Positions 52,864 through 61,994 are shown, counted from the first letter of the stretch. The stretch: 64,000 nt of DNA from Chlamydiales bacterium (GCA_028278035.1 JANQFC010000052.1:124001-188000); one strand, 5' to 3'. Numbers and translations: made by a program. The notes: generated by a model not told the origin, from the sequence alone.

Positions 52864-53850
52864 TCATTTAGCTAAAAAATTAAACCAAGTTTTTGTCGCT
52901 TCTTTTATTGATTTTGGCTCCCATAAAGGTGCGTCTTTCCAATAAGATATATTAGTCAATATTTTTTCTACTCCTTGTTCAAAACTTATTTGTGGAGACC
53001 AATTAATTTCTTTTTGAATTTTGGAAATATCAGCCCAAGTGCAATCTGGTTCTCCCGGTCTTTTAGGAAGATACACAACATCTCCTTTCAATAATTCCAC
53101 CAAATAATTTACAGATTGAGGATTGCCTGCGCCTAAATTATAAATTTGACCATATGTATTACTAATAGCTGCTAAATAAAATGCTTTTGCAACATCTGTC
53201 ACAAAAACAAAATCTCTTTTTTGAGTTCCGTCACCCACTACCGTAAAAGGTTTGTTAGCCAGTTTTTGTTTTAAAAAAACACCAAAAACAGCTCCATAAG
53301 CTCCTGATGTTCTCGATCGAGTTCCATAAGCATTAAAAATGCGAATTGAGTTAACAGGTAAATTATAAACTTTTGCCCAATGCAAGCAAGCCTGCTCTCC
53401 AAAATATTTGCTTAAAGCATAAGGATACTGAGTATCAATTGTTGCTTTTTCATCTGTAGGAGTTTTTGCCAATCCATAACATGAAGAAGAAGCTGCATAA
53501 ACAAGTTTTTTAACCCTCGCCTCTTTTGCTGCTTCTAATACTTTAACAGTACCCTGAACATTGATATCCATATAATCTATAGGTTGTTCAATTGAGGGAA
53601 CAATATCTCCAATGCCGGCAAAATGAAAAACATATTCTGAATTTTTAAATAAAGAATTTTTTAAGGATAAATTTCTTATGTCCATTTCTTCTACATAAAG
53701 ATTCGGATGATTTTCTAAATGATTTAAATTAGCCGCTCTTCCTGAAGAAAAATTATCAATTACTATTACTTTATAATCATTTTCTAAAAGTAAATCTACC
53801 ATATGGCTGCCAATAAAACCGGCTCCACCTGTTACTACTGCTTTTTTCAT
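52864..53850 (-). CDS. UDP-glucose 4-epimerase-like NAD-dependent epimerase
   Basis: 328 residues. VVTGGAGFIGSHMVDLLLEN at 5-24, VIDNFSSGRAANLNHLE near 31, YAASSSCYGLAKTPTDE near 118 with the catalytic Ser, YPYALSKYFGEQ near 143 with Tyr-x3-Lys, and RIFNAYGTRSRTSGAYGAV near 170. All catalytic residues are intact. The C-terminus (about 20 residues, YWKDAPLWEPKSIKEAT) extends beyond the core fold. Substrate unknown: C4 epimerisation or 4,6-dehydration of a nucleotide sugar. Fourth gene of the operon; separated by only a few bases from neighbours on both sides. Confidence 0.87.
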   Translation of the reverse strand: MKKAVVTGGAGFIGSHMVDLLLENDYKVIVIDNFSSGRAANLNHLENHPNLYVEEMDIRNLSLKNSLFKNSEYVFHFAGIGDIVPSIEQPIDYMDINVQGTVKVLEAAKEARVKKLVYAASSSCYGLAKTPTDEKATIDTQYPYALSKYFGEQACLHWAKVYNLPVNSIRIFNAYGTRSRTSGAYGAVFGVFLKQKLANKPFTVVGDGTQKRDFVFVTDVAKAFYLAAISNTYGQIYNLGAGNPQSVNYLVELLKGDVVYLPKRPGEPDCTWADISKIQKEINWSPQISFEQGVEKILTNISYWKDAPLWEPKSIKEATKTWFNFLAK

Positions 53851-53852
53851 TT

Positions 53853-54587
53853 TTATACCTTAGCTAATTGATTTATCGAATAACCAGATGCAACTGCATC
53901 GTTATAAAACATTTCTACAGTTTCTAAAGAGTATTGATTAAGATCCTTATTAAAATTTTTTGTTTTTTTCAATAAATCATATGATACTGTAATAATATCG
54001 CAGCCAATTCTGTTTGCTTGTATGATATTAAAACTTTCTCTAGAACTAGCCCATAAAACTTCAATATTCTTATAATTTTTTACTTTTGCTAAAGTTTGTA
54101 TAATTACCGGTTCAGGATCTATCCCCGCATCGGCAATACGGCCTGCAAATACAGAAATAATGGCTTTGGTTCCAATATTTAAATTTTGAATAACTTGATC
54201 TATTTGCTCTTGAGTAAATACAGCTGTCACATTTACTTGAACACCTTGCCGGCTAAGACTTTCGATCAAGCGACCTGCAAACTGTTTTTTTGTATTAATA
54301 ACAGGTATTTTAACATAAACATTTTCTCCCCATGAAGCAATTGTCAAAGCCTGTTGTTCCATTTCATCAAAATCATCAGAAAAAACTTCAAAAGATACTG
54401 CTTTATTTCCACATATATTCAAAACATCTCTTGCAAAGCTTTCGTAATCTTTGATACCAGCTTTCTTCATCAAAGTAGGATTCGTTGTAATACCTTGTAT
54501 GCCATCTAAAAGACATATTTGTTTTAATTCTTCGTAATTTGCAGTATCTGCAAATATTTTTACATTTAGATCTTTTAATTGTTTCAT
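53853..54587 (-). CDS. Small transaldolase / fructose-6-phosphate aldolase-like enzyme
   Basis: 244 residues, TalC/FSA type. VKIFADTANYEELKQICLLD near 9, GITTNPTLMKKAG near 32-44, VYVKIPVINTKKQF near 91-104 with the Schiff-base Lys, VNVTAVFTQEQI near 119, and SVFAGRIADAGIDP near 145. It would transfer or cleave a dihydroxyacetone unit, making or using sedoheptulose 7-phosphate, the precursor of heptose nucleotides, or building a longer sugar. The start overlaps the end of the phosphatase gene by 4 bases. Its presence inside the glycan operon, not with pentose-phosphate genes, argues for a dedicated role. Confidence 0.9.
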   Translation of the reverse strand: MKQLKDLNVKIFADTANYEELKQICLLDGIQGITTNPTLMKKAGIKDYESFARDVLNICGNKAVSFEVFSDDFDEMEQQALTIASWGENVYVKIPVINTKKQFAGRLIESLSRQGVQVNVTAVFTQEQIDQVIQNLNIGTKAIISVFAGRIADAGIDPEPVIIQTLAKVKNYKNIEVLWASSRESFNIIQANRIGCDIITVSYDLLKKTKNFNKDLNQYSLETVEMFYNDAVASGYSINQLAKV

Positions 54588-55120
54588 TTACTTACCTTCT
54601 TTTGAGCTTTTACTATATCCTGTGCAGCTTCATATAATGAAGTTACAACCTCATTAGGCTTGGTGATTAAATTTTCCTTATAACTATGATCTATGAAATA
54701 CGTTTTACATCCAGCATCTTTTCCTGCTTCTATATCTTTCCAACGATCTCCAATCATAAAACTTTGTTTTAAATCAATTTTGAATAGATCTGCAGCCTTG
54801 AACAACATTCCCGATTTTGGTTTAAAACAAAAAGACGATCTATCATAACATACTTCTATATGATCTATAGAGAGTTTTTGCAACAAATAATCATGAAAAG
54901 AATCTACAATTTCTTTTTTTTGTTTTCTATCTCCTACATCAGGCTGATTAGTAACTATAATTAATAAAAAGCCTGCATTTTTTAATAAATTTAAACCTTT
55001 TTCAACCTTTGGCAATATTTCAAATTCCTTAAAATTATTAGGTGGATAAGACTTTCCATTTTTAACAATTGATTTATTTATCACCCCATCTCTATCAAGA
55101 AAAACAGCCTTTTTATACAC
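54584..55120 (-). CDS. gmhB: HAD-IIIA phosphatase, GmhB-like heptose bisphosphate phosphatase
   Basis: 178 residues from GTG 55120; GGAG lies 7 bases before it, whereas the TTG at 55126 is too close. AVFLDRDGVINKS near 5-17 has both catalytic Asp (DxD), IVTNQPDVGDRK near 57 motif II, CFKPKSGMLFKAADLF near 105 the Lys, and SFMIGDRWKDIEAGKDAGC near 127 motif III. GmhB removes the C7 phosphate of heptose 1,7-bisphosphate. The zinc loop of canonical GmhB (C-x-H and C-x-C) is shortened here (CYDRSSFCF), so substrate preference may differ. It overlaps both neighbours (isomerase by 8 bases, transaldolase by 4). Confidence 0.82.
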   Translation of the reverse strand: MYKKAVFLDRDGVINKSIVKNGKSYPPNNFKEFEILPKVEKGLNLLKNAGFLLIIVTNQPDVGDRKQKKEIVDSFHDYLLQKLSIDHIEVCYDRSSFCFKPKSGMLFKAADLFKIDLKQSFMIGDRWKDIEAGKDAGCKTYFIDHSYKENLITKPNEVVTSLYEAAQDIVKAQKKVSK

Positions 55121-55730
55121 AAACAATCTCCGAATTCACGCTTTCCCATTTTGCTTTTGCCATTTTTAACTTTGGATGCGATACAATACAATGCCAAATT
55201 ACTGCCTGAAAAGATTCAGAAAGGGGAGTTAGATTAGAAGGGTGAATACAAGGAACTACGACTACAACATCCCCTACTTGATTAGCATACCCTTCTTTTC
55301 TACCAACGATTCCAAAAATCGACATAGATCTTTTTTTAGCTTCTTTTAAAGCTTTAACAATATTAGGACTAATATTGTTTTTAATATCTCCACCACCAAC
55401 CGACATTACAAATACAGCATCATTTTCAGTCGCATTACTCGTTATTAGCCATGAAGAAAAAATAGTATCCCAACCCTCATCATTAGTTCTTGCTGTAAGT
55501 TCTGATACATTATCTATAGGAGAATAAGCTTCAATATTAACAAGTTTTCTAAAATCATTTACTGCATGACTGCAATTTGCTGCGCTACCTCCCACTCCAA
55601 TTAAAAAAAGCCTTCCTTTTCTTTTTTTTAATAAAACCAATTCATCAACAAGATTTTCAATTTTTTTAATATCAATAAGTGCAGAAATTTGCTTAACTTG
55701 ATCAAAATAATCTGCAATAAAATCATTCAT
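55113..55730 (-). CDS. gmhA: SIS-domain sugar isomerase, GmhA-like sedoheptulose 7-phosphate isomerase
   Basis: 205 residues, single SIS domain. LFLIGVGGSAANCSHAVND near 41-59 corresponds to GmhA GNGGSAADAQH, MSVGGGDIKNNISPNIVKAL near 110 to the second phosphate loop, and PLSESFQAVIWHCI near 172-185 to the C-terminal Glu-containing helix. GmhA converts sedoheptulose 7-phosphate to D-glycero-D-manno-heptose 7-phosphate. It is the first gene of the twelve-gene minus-strand run, 82 bases downstream of the CgeB-like gene. A weak promoter-like pair (TTGATA at 55785-55790 and TATAAA at 55764-55769, short 15-base spacer) lies before it. Confidence 0.82.
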   Translation of the reverse strand: MNDFIADYFDQVKQISALIDIKKIENLVDELVLLKKRKGRLFLIGVGGSAANCSHAVNDFRKLVNIEAYSPIDNVSELTARTNDEGWDTIFSSWLITSNATENDAVFVMSVGGGDIKNNISPNIVKALKEAKKRSMSIFGIVGRKEGYANQVGDVVVVVPCIHPSNLTPLSESFQAVIWHCIVSHPKLKMAKAKWESVNSEIVCV

Positions 55731-55812
55731 AAATATCCTAAATTTTTTAAATTTACTAAAAGTTTTATATTATGCAAAAAATATTATCAATAATTTTATA
55801 GACTAAATCCTT

Positions 55813-57045
55813 TTAAGATATGTAAGTTCGAAAAATATTGTCCATCTCAATAACTCTGTTCATCATATTATGCTCGTTTAAAGTTCTTTTATGTCCTTTC
55901 AAAGCTATTTCTTCTGCTTTTTTCGAGTTATCTAATAAAAATCTAATTTTTTCTACTGCCTCAGATACTGATGAATAACAAACCACTTCTTCATCAGGCT
56001 TAAAAAGATCTTTTATTAAATGAGGCTTATCCACCAGCATACACGATTGAACACCAGTGGCTTCATAACATCGCATATTGCCTATGTGCCCTGGTAAATC
56101 GCTATGAATATTAAAAGTTATTTTGGATTGAGATAGTTTTTCATAATAATCATAGCCAATTAGATATTGATCAATTTTGTTAGAAAATTTATGGGTTAAA
56201 GGGTGTTTATTCCTCCAATATCTTTCAAATTTTTCTTTAGCTTTCTCTTTTCTCAATAATATTTTTAATATTTTTTTACCTACATTAATAGATTTTTTGT
56301 CACTAAATTCTATGCTTTCTTTTAGCCACGCCTCAATCAATCCTTTTTTTAATAAGGAATGAAGAAAATGATATCTGTGCTTATGATCTGGCGTTCTGTA
56401 TCCTGAAGTTCCTAAAAATGTAAATTCATGTTTTTTTTCACATGATAAACTATTTAATATTGAGAGTGAAATATCAAAACAATGTGGCAACAAATAAGTT
56501 TTAATACCTGAAACTTTCTTCTCTATTTCCATCAACGATCTGTCTTGGCAAAATAAGATATCTACATTGGAAATTAATTTTTTGCTTGATTCATAATCAG
56601 GAGCCCCTTTAATTAAAGAACTACCCCAAAAACCCGATAAAATTTTAATGAAAGGATATTTTTTTTTAAGTGTCTTTTTGTCTATGTAATAAAAAGGCAA
56701 ATAAGAACTGCTGCGATCAAAAAAAATTATTTCTGGTTTAAATAATTCCAATTGTTTTTCAAAAACCGACATTAACCAATTAATTTGAGAAAAATCAACT
56801 TTTTGATGATTTTCCATACACCATTTTTTCTGAAGAGATCTAACATCTAGCATTATTTCCAAACAATCATAATTTAATTGCTTAAAACATTTAACAAAAG
56901 AATACCTATAATAAAGATCATTATTTTTAAAACTTTCTATTGCTGCGGCATATGAGACATCTTCTTGGGATAAATTACTAATAGAAAAAAAATCTTCGCA
57001 TTCTTGAATAAAAGGAACTCCAGAAAAAACCCTAAGTATTTTCAT
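55813..57045 (-). CDS. CgeB-like glycosyltransferase (GT-B, glycosyl-transferase group 1 C-terminal domain)
   Basis: 410 residues. The N-terminal domain opens MKILRVFSGVPFIQECEDF and contains IFFDRSSSYLPFYYI near 114. DILFCQDRSLMEIEKKVSGI near 156 and FLGTSGYRTPDHKHRYHFL near 208 lead into the C-terminal domain. GHIGNMRCYEATGVQSCML near 315-333 and FKPDEEVVCYSSVSEAVEKI near 345 are the CgeB/DUF3880-linked donor-site hallmarks. Substrate unknown. It precedes gmhA on the same strand by 82 bases and could share a transcript with the twelve-gene operon; it diverges from the methyltransferase at 57,215. Confidence 0.8.
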   Translation of the reverse strand: MKILRVFSGVPFIQECEDFFSISNLSQEDVSYAAAIESFKNNDLYYRYSFVKCFKQLNYDCLEIMLDVRSLQKKWCMENHQKVDFSQINWLMSVFEKQLELFKPEIIFFDRSSSYLPFYYIDKKTLKKKYPFIKILSGFWGSSLIKGAPDYESSKKLISNVDILFCQDRSLMEIEKKVSGIKTYLLPHCFDISLSILNSLSCEKKHEFTFLGTSGYRTPDHKHRYHFLHSLLKKGLIEAWLKESIEFSDKKSINVGKKILKILLRKEKAKEKFERYWRNKHPLTHKFSNKIDQYLIGYDYYEKLSQSKITFNIHSDLPGHIGNMRCYEATGVQSCMLVDKPHLIKDLFKPDEEVVCYSSVSEAVEKIRFLLDNSKKAEEIALKGHKRTLNEHNMMNRVIEMDNIFRTYIS

Positions 57046-57214
57046 ATGTATTTTTAATCAAATTATTATGTTAAATAATTATTACATTTTTTTTCTAAAA
57101 TCTCAATATTCGAAATATTATCTTTTGGAAAAAAAATTTTTCAGATATCCTTAATGTTATTTAAATTTTTTAATAAAAGAAAAATTATGATTTTTTTAAA
57201 AAACACTCCTTCTA

Positions 57215-57889
57215 ATGATAGATAAAAAATATTGCTCCATGGAAAGATCTCCCTTTTTTGATATTGCAGCAAAATATCTTCCTAAAAATAACAGTAAGTA
57301 TTTATTAGATATTGGAGCAGGCACTGGAGCTTTTGCAGAATATTTGGAATTACATAAATATCCGAATATGTTTCTTTTAGATAGCAATCCTAAAACCATC
57401 GCTACTCTCAAAGAAAAACAATTTAATGCTCTTTTATACAAAGCTCCAAATCGTTTGCCCTTTGAGGATAGTTCCGTAAGCTATATCCATTGCTCTCATA
57501 TGATTGAACATTTATATCACGAAGAACTTCATAAGTTTTTAAATGAAATCAATAGAATTACAGCACCTGAAGCTCACGTTATAATAAGCGCTCCTATGCT
57601 TTGGGAATTATTCTATGAAGATTTAAGTCATGTAAAACCTTATAATCCTAGTGTGGTTATTAACTATTTATGCGCCGATTATGCCAACAGATCTAATGCT
57701 TCTATATCTAACTCTTTTAAAAACATAGAACTGATTTATAGGTATATTTCCTACCCAGTATTAAATACTATCCATTCAGAAAATCTTACTGTTAATTGGA
57801 TCTTGCATAAAATAAAAAAAATGTGCCACTACTTAAAAATTAAATCATATCACAAAAATGGCTTTACTTTAGTTTTGAAAAAATCATAA
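57215..57889 (+). CDS. Class I SAM methyltransferase (Methyltransf_11 type)
   Basis: 224 residues. YLLDIGAGTGAFAEYLELHK near 30-49 is motif I, MFLLDSNPKTIATL near 54 motif II, LPFEDSSVSYIHCSHMIEHL near 85-104 the catalytic strand with the HMIEH element of small-molecule methyltransferases. No Shine-Dalgarno is obvious before ATG 57215, so the start is uncertain. Acceptor unknown; likely a glycan sugar given the neighbours. First of four plus-strand genes (two of a duplicated unknown family, then another methyltransferase). The upstream gap 57046-57214 is AT-rich and shows no clear promoter. Confidence 0.83.
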   Translation: MIDKKYCSMERSPFFDIAAKYLPKNNSKYLLDIGAGTGAFAEYLELHKYPNMFLLDSNPKTIATLKEKQFNALLYKAPNRLPFEDSSVSYIHCSHMIEHLYHEELHKFLNEINRITAPEAHVIISAPMLWELFYEDLSHVKPYNPSVVINYLCADYANRSNASISNSFKNIELIYRYISYPVLNTIHSENLTVNWILHKIKKMCHYLKIKSYHKNGFTLVLKKS

Positions 57890-57970
57890 ATTTTTTGATG
57901 CAATCATTTTTTTCATTTCACTATATTGCTTTTTTGTATAAATTTATGATTTAATTATTTGTAATCAAAT

Positions 57971-59227
57971 ATGCAAACTCTACATATAACTAATATCATT
58001 TTTGGTAATGAGTACACTAAAACTTTTTTATATACTCTTTCTAGTCAATTAGTAAATTTAGAATATTTAAAAAAACAAGCATGGCCCGCTATATATAAAA
58101 TATATACCACTCCAATAGACAAAAAAACCATAGTCCAATCTGAGGTTTTTCAAAAAATCAAGTCTCTTGTACAAGTTGAGTTTGTCGATATGACACAATT
58201 TTTCAGAAAAGAACCTCACTTAACAATGACCGCTTGTCATAATGATATTATTAAACATGCAAATAAATATAACGCCGTAATCGTTTTTCTTTTACCGGAT
58301 ATTATTTTTTCAAACAATGTTTTTAAAAAAATATGCACCAGTCTTTCCAATGGCAAAAGATTACTAGTAGGAACCGCTCTAAGATTATACAAAGAAAATT
58401 TTAATACAGCATATCAATCTTCTGAATTAATCAACATACCACCTCGAGAATTAGTAAAAAAAGCACTTCCTCATTTACATCATATGAGTTATGACTTTTT
58501 TTGGGATCATGGCCCAAAAATATGGCATTGGACTTCCTTATTATGTTGGCATCTTGATAAAAAAAATATTTTAGTAAGAGCTTTTCATTTACACCCAATA
58601 TATGTCTGGCCGCAGAAAAAAAATATCTCTTGCAAAGGAACTTTCGATACTGAATTTATTAATTACAGTTGCCCTGACAAAACAAAATGGGAAATTCTAA
58701 CAAACTCTGATGAAGCTGTATTATTTGAATTATCCACCAACAAAAGAAGTTACGAAGGAGCTTATTCAAAGCATAAAATAAAAGTTGCTTATCATTTCGT
58801 GCATAATTATCTTTACCGTTGTCACATGCATTTTGCTCAATCAAAAATATATATTTTATCTAATGATTATTCCAATTGTGAAAAGTGGCAAAAAATTGAA
58901 AAAAAATCTGATAAAATCATTAATTTTTTATCTCAAAAATACCACAACAAATTCTTTAGAAAGTATATCTGGACATTAAAAGAAATGAAATATCTTTACT
59001 ACAATCCTTTAAGACTCAAATTTTTTACTTTTAAAAGAAACTTATATTCCAAAATAAAAAATTCAAAATATTTTGTTATTCTAAAAATTTTTTACAAATT
59101 TTTTATTTTGAAATCATTAAGTACTTTTATTCGAAATTTTATAAAAAAGAAAAATCCTAAATTATATTTAAAAATAAAAAAATGGAAAAAGATTTTTTTG
59201 AAAAAAACAAACCCAAATAATTTATAA
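57971..59227 (+). CDS. Putative glycosyltransferase, duplicated unknown family (copy 1)
   Basis: 418 residues, family not recognised. N-terminal ~270 residues look like a compact GT-A-type domain: ITNIIFGNEYTKTFLYTLSS at 6-25 resembles a nucleotide-binding first strand, MTACHNDII near 86 and VFLLPDIIFSNNVFKKICTS near 103-122 hold a possible metal-binding Asp, and AFHLHPIYVWPQK near 205-217 has a His pair. The last ~140 residues are very Lys/Phe/Tyr-rich and probably bind membrane or nucleic acid-like surfaces. Copy 2 follows after 18 bases and matches over the first ~280 residues. Placed between methyltransferases in the glycan region, a sugar-transfer role is an inference. Confidence 0.65.
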   Translation: MQTLHITNIIFGNEYTKTFLYTLSSQLVNLEYLKKQAWPAIYKIYTTPIDKKTIVQSEVFQKIKSLVQVEFVDMTQFFRKEPHLTMTACHNDIIKHANKYNAVIVFLLPDIIFSNNVFKKICTSLSNGKRLLVGTALRLYKENFNTAYQSSELINIPPRELVKKALPHLHHMSYDFFWDHGPKIWHWTSLLCWHLDKKNILVRAFHLHPIYVWPQKKNISCKGTFDTEFINYSCPDKTKWEILTNSDEAVLFELSTNKRSYEGAYSKHKIKVAYHFVHNYLYRCHMHFAQSKIYILSNDYSNCEKWQKIEKKSDKIINFLSQKYHNKFFRKYIWTLKEMKYLYYNPLRLKFFTFKRNLYSKIKNSKYFVILKIFYKFFILKSLSTFIRNFIKKKNPKLYLKIKKWKKIFLKKTNPNNL

Positions 59228-59245
59228 ATTGAAGACTCAATAACT

Positions 59246-60439
59246 ATGCAACCAAAACTTTTCATCACAAATGTAATATACGGTAAAGAATACACCAAAA
59301 CATTTTTATATACTTTAACCAGTCAATTAACAAATCTACAATATTTAAAAACAAAAAACTATCCTGCTAAATATAAAATATATACAACTAATGACGACAA
59401 AAAAACTATCCTACAATCTTTGTCATTTAAAAAATTATCTCAATTAATAGATGTAGAATTTATCAATATGGATAAATTTTTCAGAAATCATGACCACGCA
59501 ACAATGACCGCTTGCCACAATGATATAATTATACGAGCAAATAAAGAAAATGCAGCTATGGTATTTTTAGCTCCTGATATTATTTTGTCTAATAATGTTT
59601 TTGAAAAAATATGTACTAGTATTTCTAACAATATACGACTTTTAGTAGGACCTGCCCTTAGATTGAATAAAGAAAACTTTATTAATGCTAATGCTTCTTC
59701 TGAGCTTGGAAATATCCAACCTAGAAAGCTAGTAAAAAAAGCACTCCCTCACCTTCATAAGCTTACATATGATACCTTTTGGAACAATCCTGAAGGCATA
59801 TACTGTTGGCCTTCTATTATTGGCTGGAATCTTGATAAATCCAATCTTTTAATAAGAGGTTTCCATTTGCATCCTATTTATATATGGCCTCAAAAACACA
59901 ATTATACTTGTAAGATTTCAATTGATGCTGATTATGTTAATAATACCTGTCCAGATATAAAAACTTGGGAAGTTCTTACAAATTCAGATCAAGCTGTATT
60001 ATTTGAGCTAACAACAATTAAGAGAAAAAATTTAGGGACTTTCCATAAAAATAAAATGAAAACTATTTTTTATTTTGTTAAAAATCATCTTTTATATAGT
60101 CATTTATTATTCGCAAAATCAAAAATATATCTTTTATCTTCAGATTATAAGAAAAATAATGAATGGCAAAAAAAAGAAAAACAATCAGACAAAATAATAA
60201 ATTTGGTGATAAAGCCTTATAAAAATGCTTTTTATAAGCGATATATATGGCCTCTTTATCAAAAGAAAGTACATTATTATATACTCTTCAAACAAAAAGT
60301 AATAAACTTCTCCAGAAAAAAAACAAGAATTATTAAACAGTTCTTTTTGAAGATGAAATTAAAAAGCATATCAAGAATTAAAATTTCCAAATTTTATTCA
60401 TTTTTACACAAGATTAAAAAGAAAATAAAAAAAATCTAA
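59246..60439 (+). CDS. Putative glycosyltransferase, duplicated unknown family (copy 2)
   Basis: 397 residues, tandem paralogue of the preceding gene. Shared blocks: ITNVIYGKEYTKTFLYTLTS, KIYTTNDDKKTI, FFRNHDHATMTACHNDIIIR, VFLAPDIILSNNVFEKICTS, RLLVGPALRLNKENF, PRKLVKKALPHLHKLTYDTF, GFHLHPIYIWPQK and EVLTNSDQAVLFEL. The C-terminal ~110 residues are again basic and aromatic but differ in sequence. Conservation centres on MTACHNDI, the PDII strand and HLHPIY, which are the candidate active-site elements. The two copies have diverged enough to suggest different substrates. Followed 10 bases later by a methyltransferase gene. Confidence 0.65.
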   Translation: MQPKLFITNVIYGKEYTKTFLYTLTSQLTNLQYLKTKNYPAKYKIYTTNDDKKTILQSLSFKKLSQLIDVEFINMDKFFRNHDHATMTACHNDIIIRANKENAAMVFLAPDIILSNNVFEKICTSISNNIRLLVGPALRLNKENFINANASSELGNIQPRKLVKKALPHLHKLTYDTFWNNPEGIYCWPSIIGWNLDKSNLLIRGFHLHPIYIWPQKHNYTCKISIDADYVNNTCPDIKTWEVLTNSDQAVLFELTTIKRKNLGTFHKNKMKTIFYFVKNHLLYSHLLFAKSKIYLLSSDYKKNNEWQKKEKQSDKIINLVIKPYKNAFYKRYIWPLYQKKVHYYILFKQKVINFSRKKTRIIKQFFLKMKLKSISRIKISKFYSFLHKIKKKIKKI

Positions 60440-60449
60440 AAGAATTTAT

Positions 60450-61109
60450 ATGAGCTACATAGATTTCATCGAAGATATCCACACCAAAACAAAGAGAGAT
60501 TACTTATCTAGAGTTTTAGAATATCCTAAAGCTAAAGCAGCAAAAAAGGCCAAAAAATTTGATTTTGATTATTGGGATGGAGATAGAAAATTTGGTTATG
60601 GAGGTTATAAATATGATGGCAGATGGAATATTTTTGCAAAACGTTTAATTAACCATTATAAATTAAAAGCAGGATCTAAAATACTAGATGTAGGGTGCGG
60701 AAAAGGATTTTTATTATATGAATTAATTAAAGAAATTCCTGGTCTTCAAATACAAGGCATAGATATTTCAAAATATGCAATAAATCATGCAAAACAAGAA
60801 GTGCAGCCATTCTTACAATTAGGAAATGCAACTAAATTACCTTTTGCTGATCAAGATTTTGATTTAGTTATTTCTATAAATACTCTGCATAATCTTTTAT
60901 GTCCAGATTTAGAAAAAGCTCTCAAAGAAATGGAAAGAGTCGGTAAAAATAAATATTTAATTGCAGATGCATATAGAAATGACGAAGAAAAAACCAATTT
61001 AATGTACTGGCAACTCACTTGTGAATGTTTTTTTACTCCTTCAGAATGGGAATGGTTTTTTAATTTATGTAATTATACGGGAGATTATTCTTTTATATAC
61101 TTTGAATAG
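60450..61109 (+). CDS. Class I SAM methyltransferase (Methyltransf_11 type)
   Basis: 219 residues. An N-terminal extension (about 70 residues, with DYWDGDRKFGYGGYKYDGRW) precedes ILDVGCGKGFLLYELIKE near 79-96 (motif I), IQGIDISKYAINHAK near 103, and LPFADQDFDLVISINTLHNL near 130-149. YDG-W and D-W-D-G-D-R-K-F-G-Y-G-G are a recognisable feature of methyltransferases found in nucleotide-sugar and glycan clusters. It ends the plus-strand set starting at 57,215 and overlaps the convergent reductase gene by 17 bases. Confidence 0.85.
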   Translation: MSYIDFIEDIHTKTKRDYLSRVLEYPKAKAAKKAKKFDFDYWDGDRKFGYGGYKYDGRWNIFAKRLINHYKLKAGSKILDVGCGKGFLLYELIKEIPGLQIQGIDISKYAINHAKQEVQPFLQLGNATKLPFADQDFDLVISINTLHNLLCPDLEKALKEMERVGKNKYLIADAYRNDEEKTNLMYWQLTCECFFTPSEWEWFFNLCNYTGDYSFIYFE

Positions 61110-61980
61110 TAAAATTTTCAACCACTCTATTAATACAATAATCTATTTTATGTGGTTGAAAATTAATAATTTTTTTTAATTTAGAGCAATTCATGGATGT
61201 ATTTTTGGGTCTTATAAAAGGCTCTTTCAATGAGTCCAACGATATTTTTTTTACTTGATCAATATTTACTTCCAACAATTTAGCCATTTTTAGAGCTACC
61301 TCATAGCGATTAATCGTTTCTATTCCACATATATGAAATATACCATTGGCATTTTTCTTTTGAAGTGCAATGGTGGCTGAAATAAAATCCTCAATTAAAA
61401 TCGGTGAAAAAATTTGATCATAAGCAGCTTTTATTACTTTTCCTTTTATTAAACTAGAAGCGATTTCATTTAAAAAAGTATTGTCCTTTTCATAAATTGA
61501 AAAAATCTTTGATAACCGTAAAATAAGACACCTACCATTACATAAATTATAAATCTTTTGTTCTAAATCAACTCTTTGCTTACCATATTCATTTAAGGGA
61601 TTCAGATAATCTCCTTCTTCATAATTGCCCTGAATTCCATCAAACACATAATCTGTCGAAATAAAAATAGGCGTAATATTTAAGTTTATTAATTGTTGAG
61701 TAAGAGAAATTATTCCTTCTACATTACATTTATAACTTAATTGTTTATTTTTTTCACAATCAGCAATTTTTGCATTTCCAGACACTATCAAACCCCATGA
61801 GTATTCTTTTAAATATGGAGATAATTTACTGATATCAGGATTTAATAAATCAAAAATATATTTAGAATTATTGTAATGGGTGCCTATTGAATCAGGATAT
61901 ATTGCTTTATAAAAATTAAAAAAATTCCGACCTATAAAACCCTGATTACCAAAAACTACCGTTTTATTTTTTTGTTCCAT
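61093..61980 (-). CDS. dTDP-4-dehydrorhamnose reductase-like SDR
   Basis: 295 residues of RmlD/RfbD-type fold: TVVFGNQGFIGRNFFNFYK near 8 (short glycine loop), FISTDYVFDGIQGNYEEGD near 104-122 (RmlD STDYVFDG signature), PLNEYGKQRVDLEQ near 125-138, and LRLSKIFS near 150. In RmlD the catalytic pair is Tyr-x3-Lys; here it is Tyr-x3-Arg (YGKQR). The fold call is strong but the substrate is not; no RmlA/B/C set is nearby, so it more likely reduces another 4-keto sugar. Follows the radical SAM gene by 14 bases, same strand. Confidence 0.82.
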   Translation of the reverse strand: MEQKNKTVVFGNQGFIGRNFFNFYKAIYPDSIGTHYNNSKYIFDLLNPDISKLSPYLKEYSWGLIVSGNAKIADCEKNKQLSYKCNVEGIISLTQQLINLNITPIFISTDYVFDGIQGNYEEGDYLNPLNEYGKQRVDLEQKIYNLCNGRCLILRLSKIFSIYEKDNTFLNEIASSLIKGKVIKAAYDQIFSPILIEDFISATIALQKKNANGIFHICGIETINRYEVALKMAKLLEVNIDQVKKISLDSLKEPFIRPKNTSMNCSKLKKIINFQPHKIDYCINRVVENFTIQSI

Positions 61981-61994
61981 ACTATGAATAAAAA

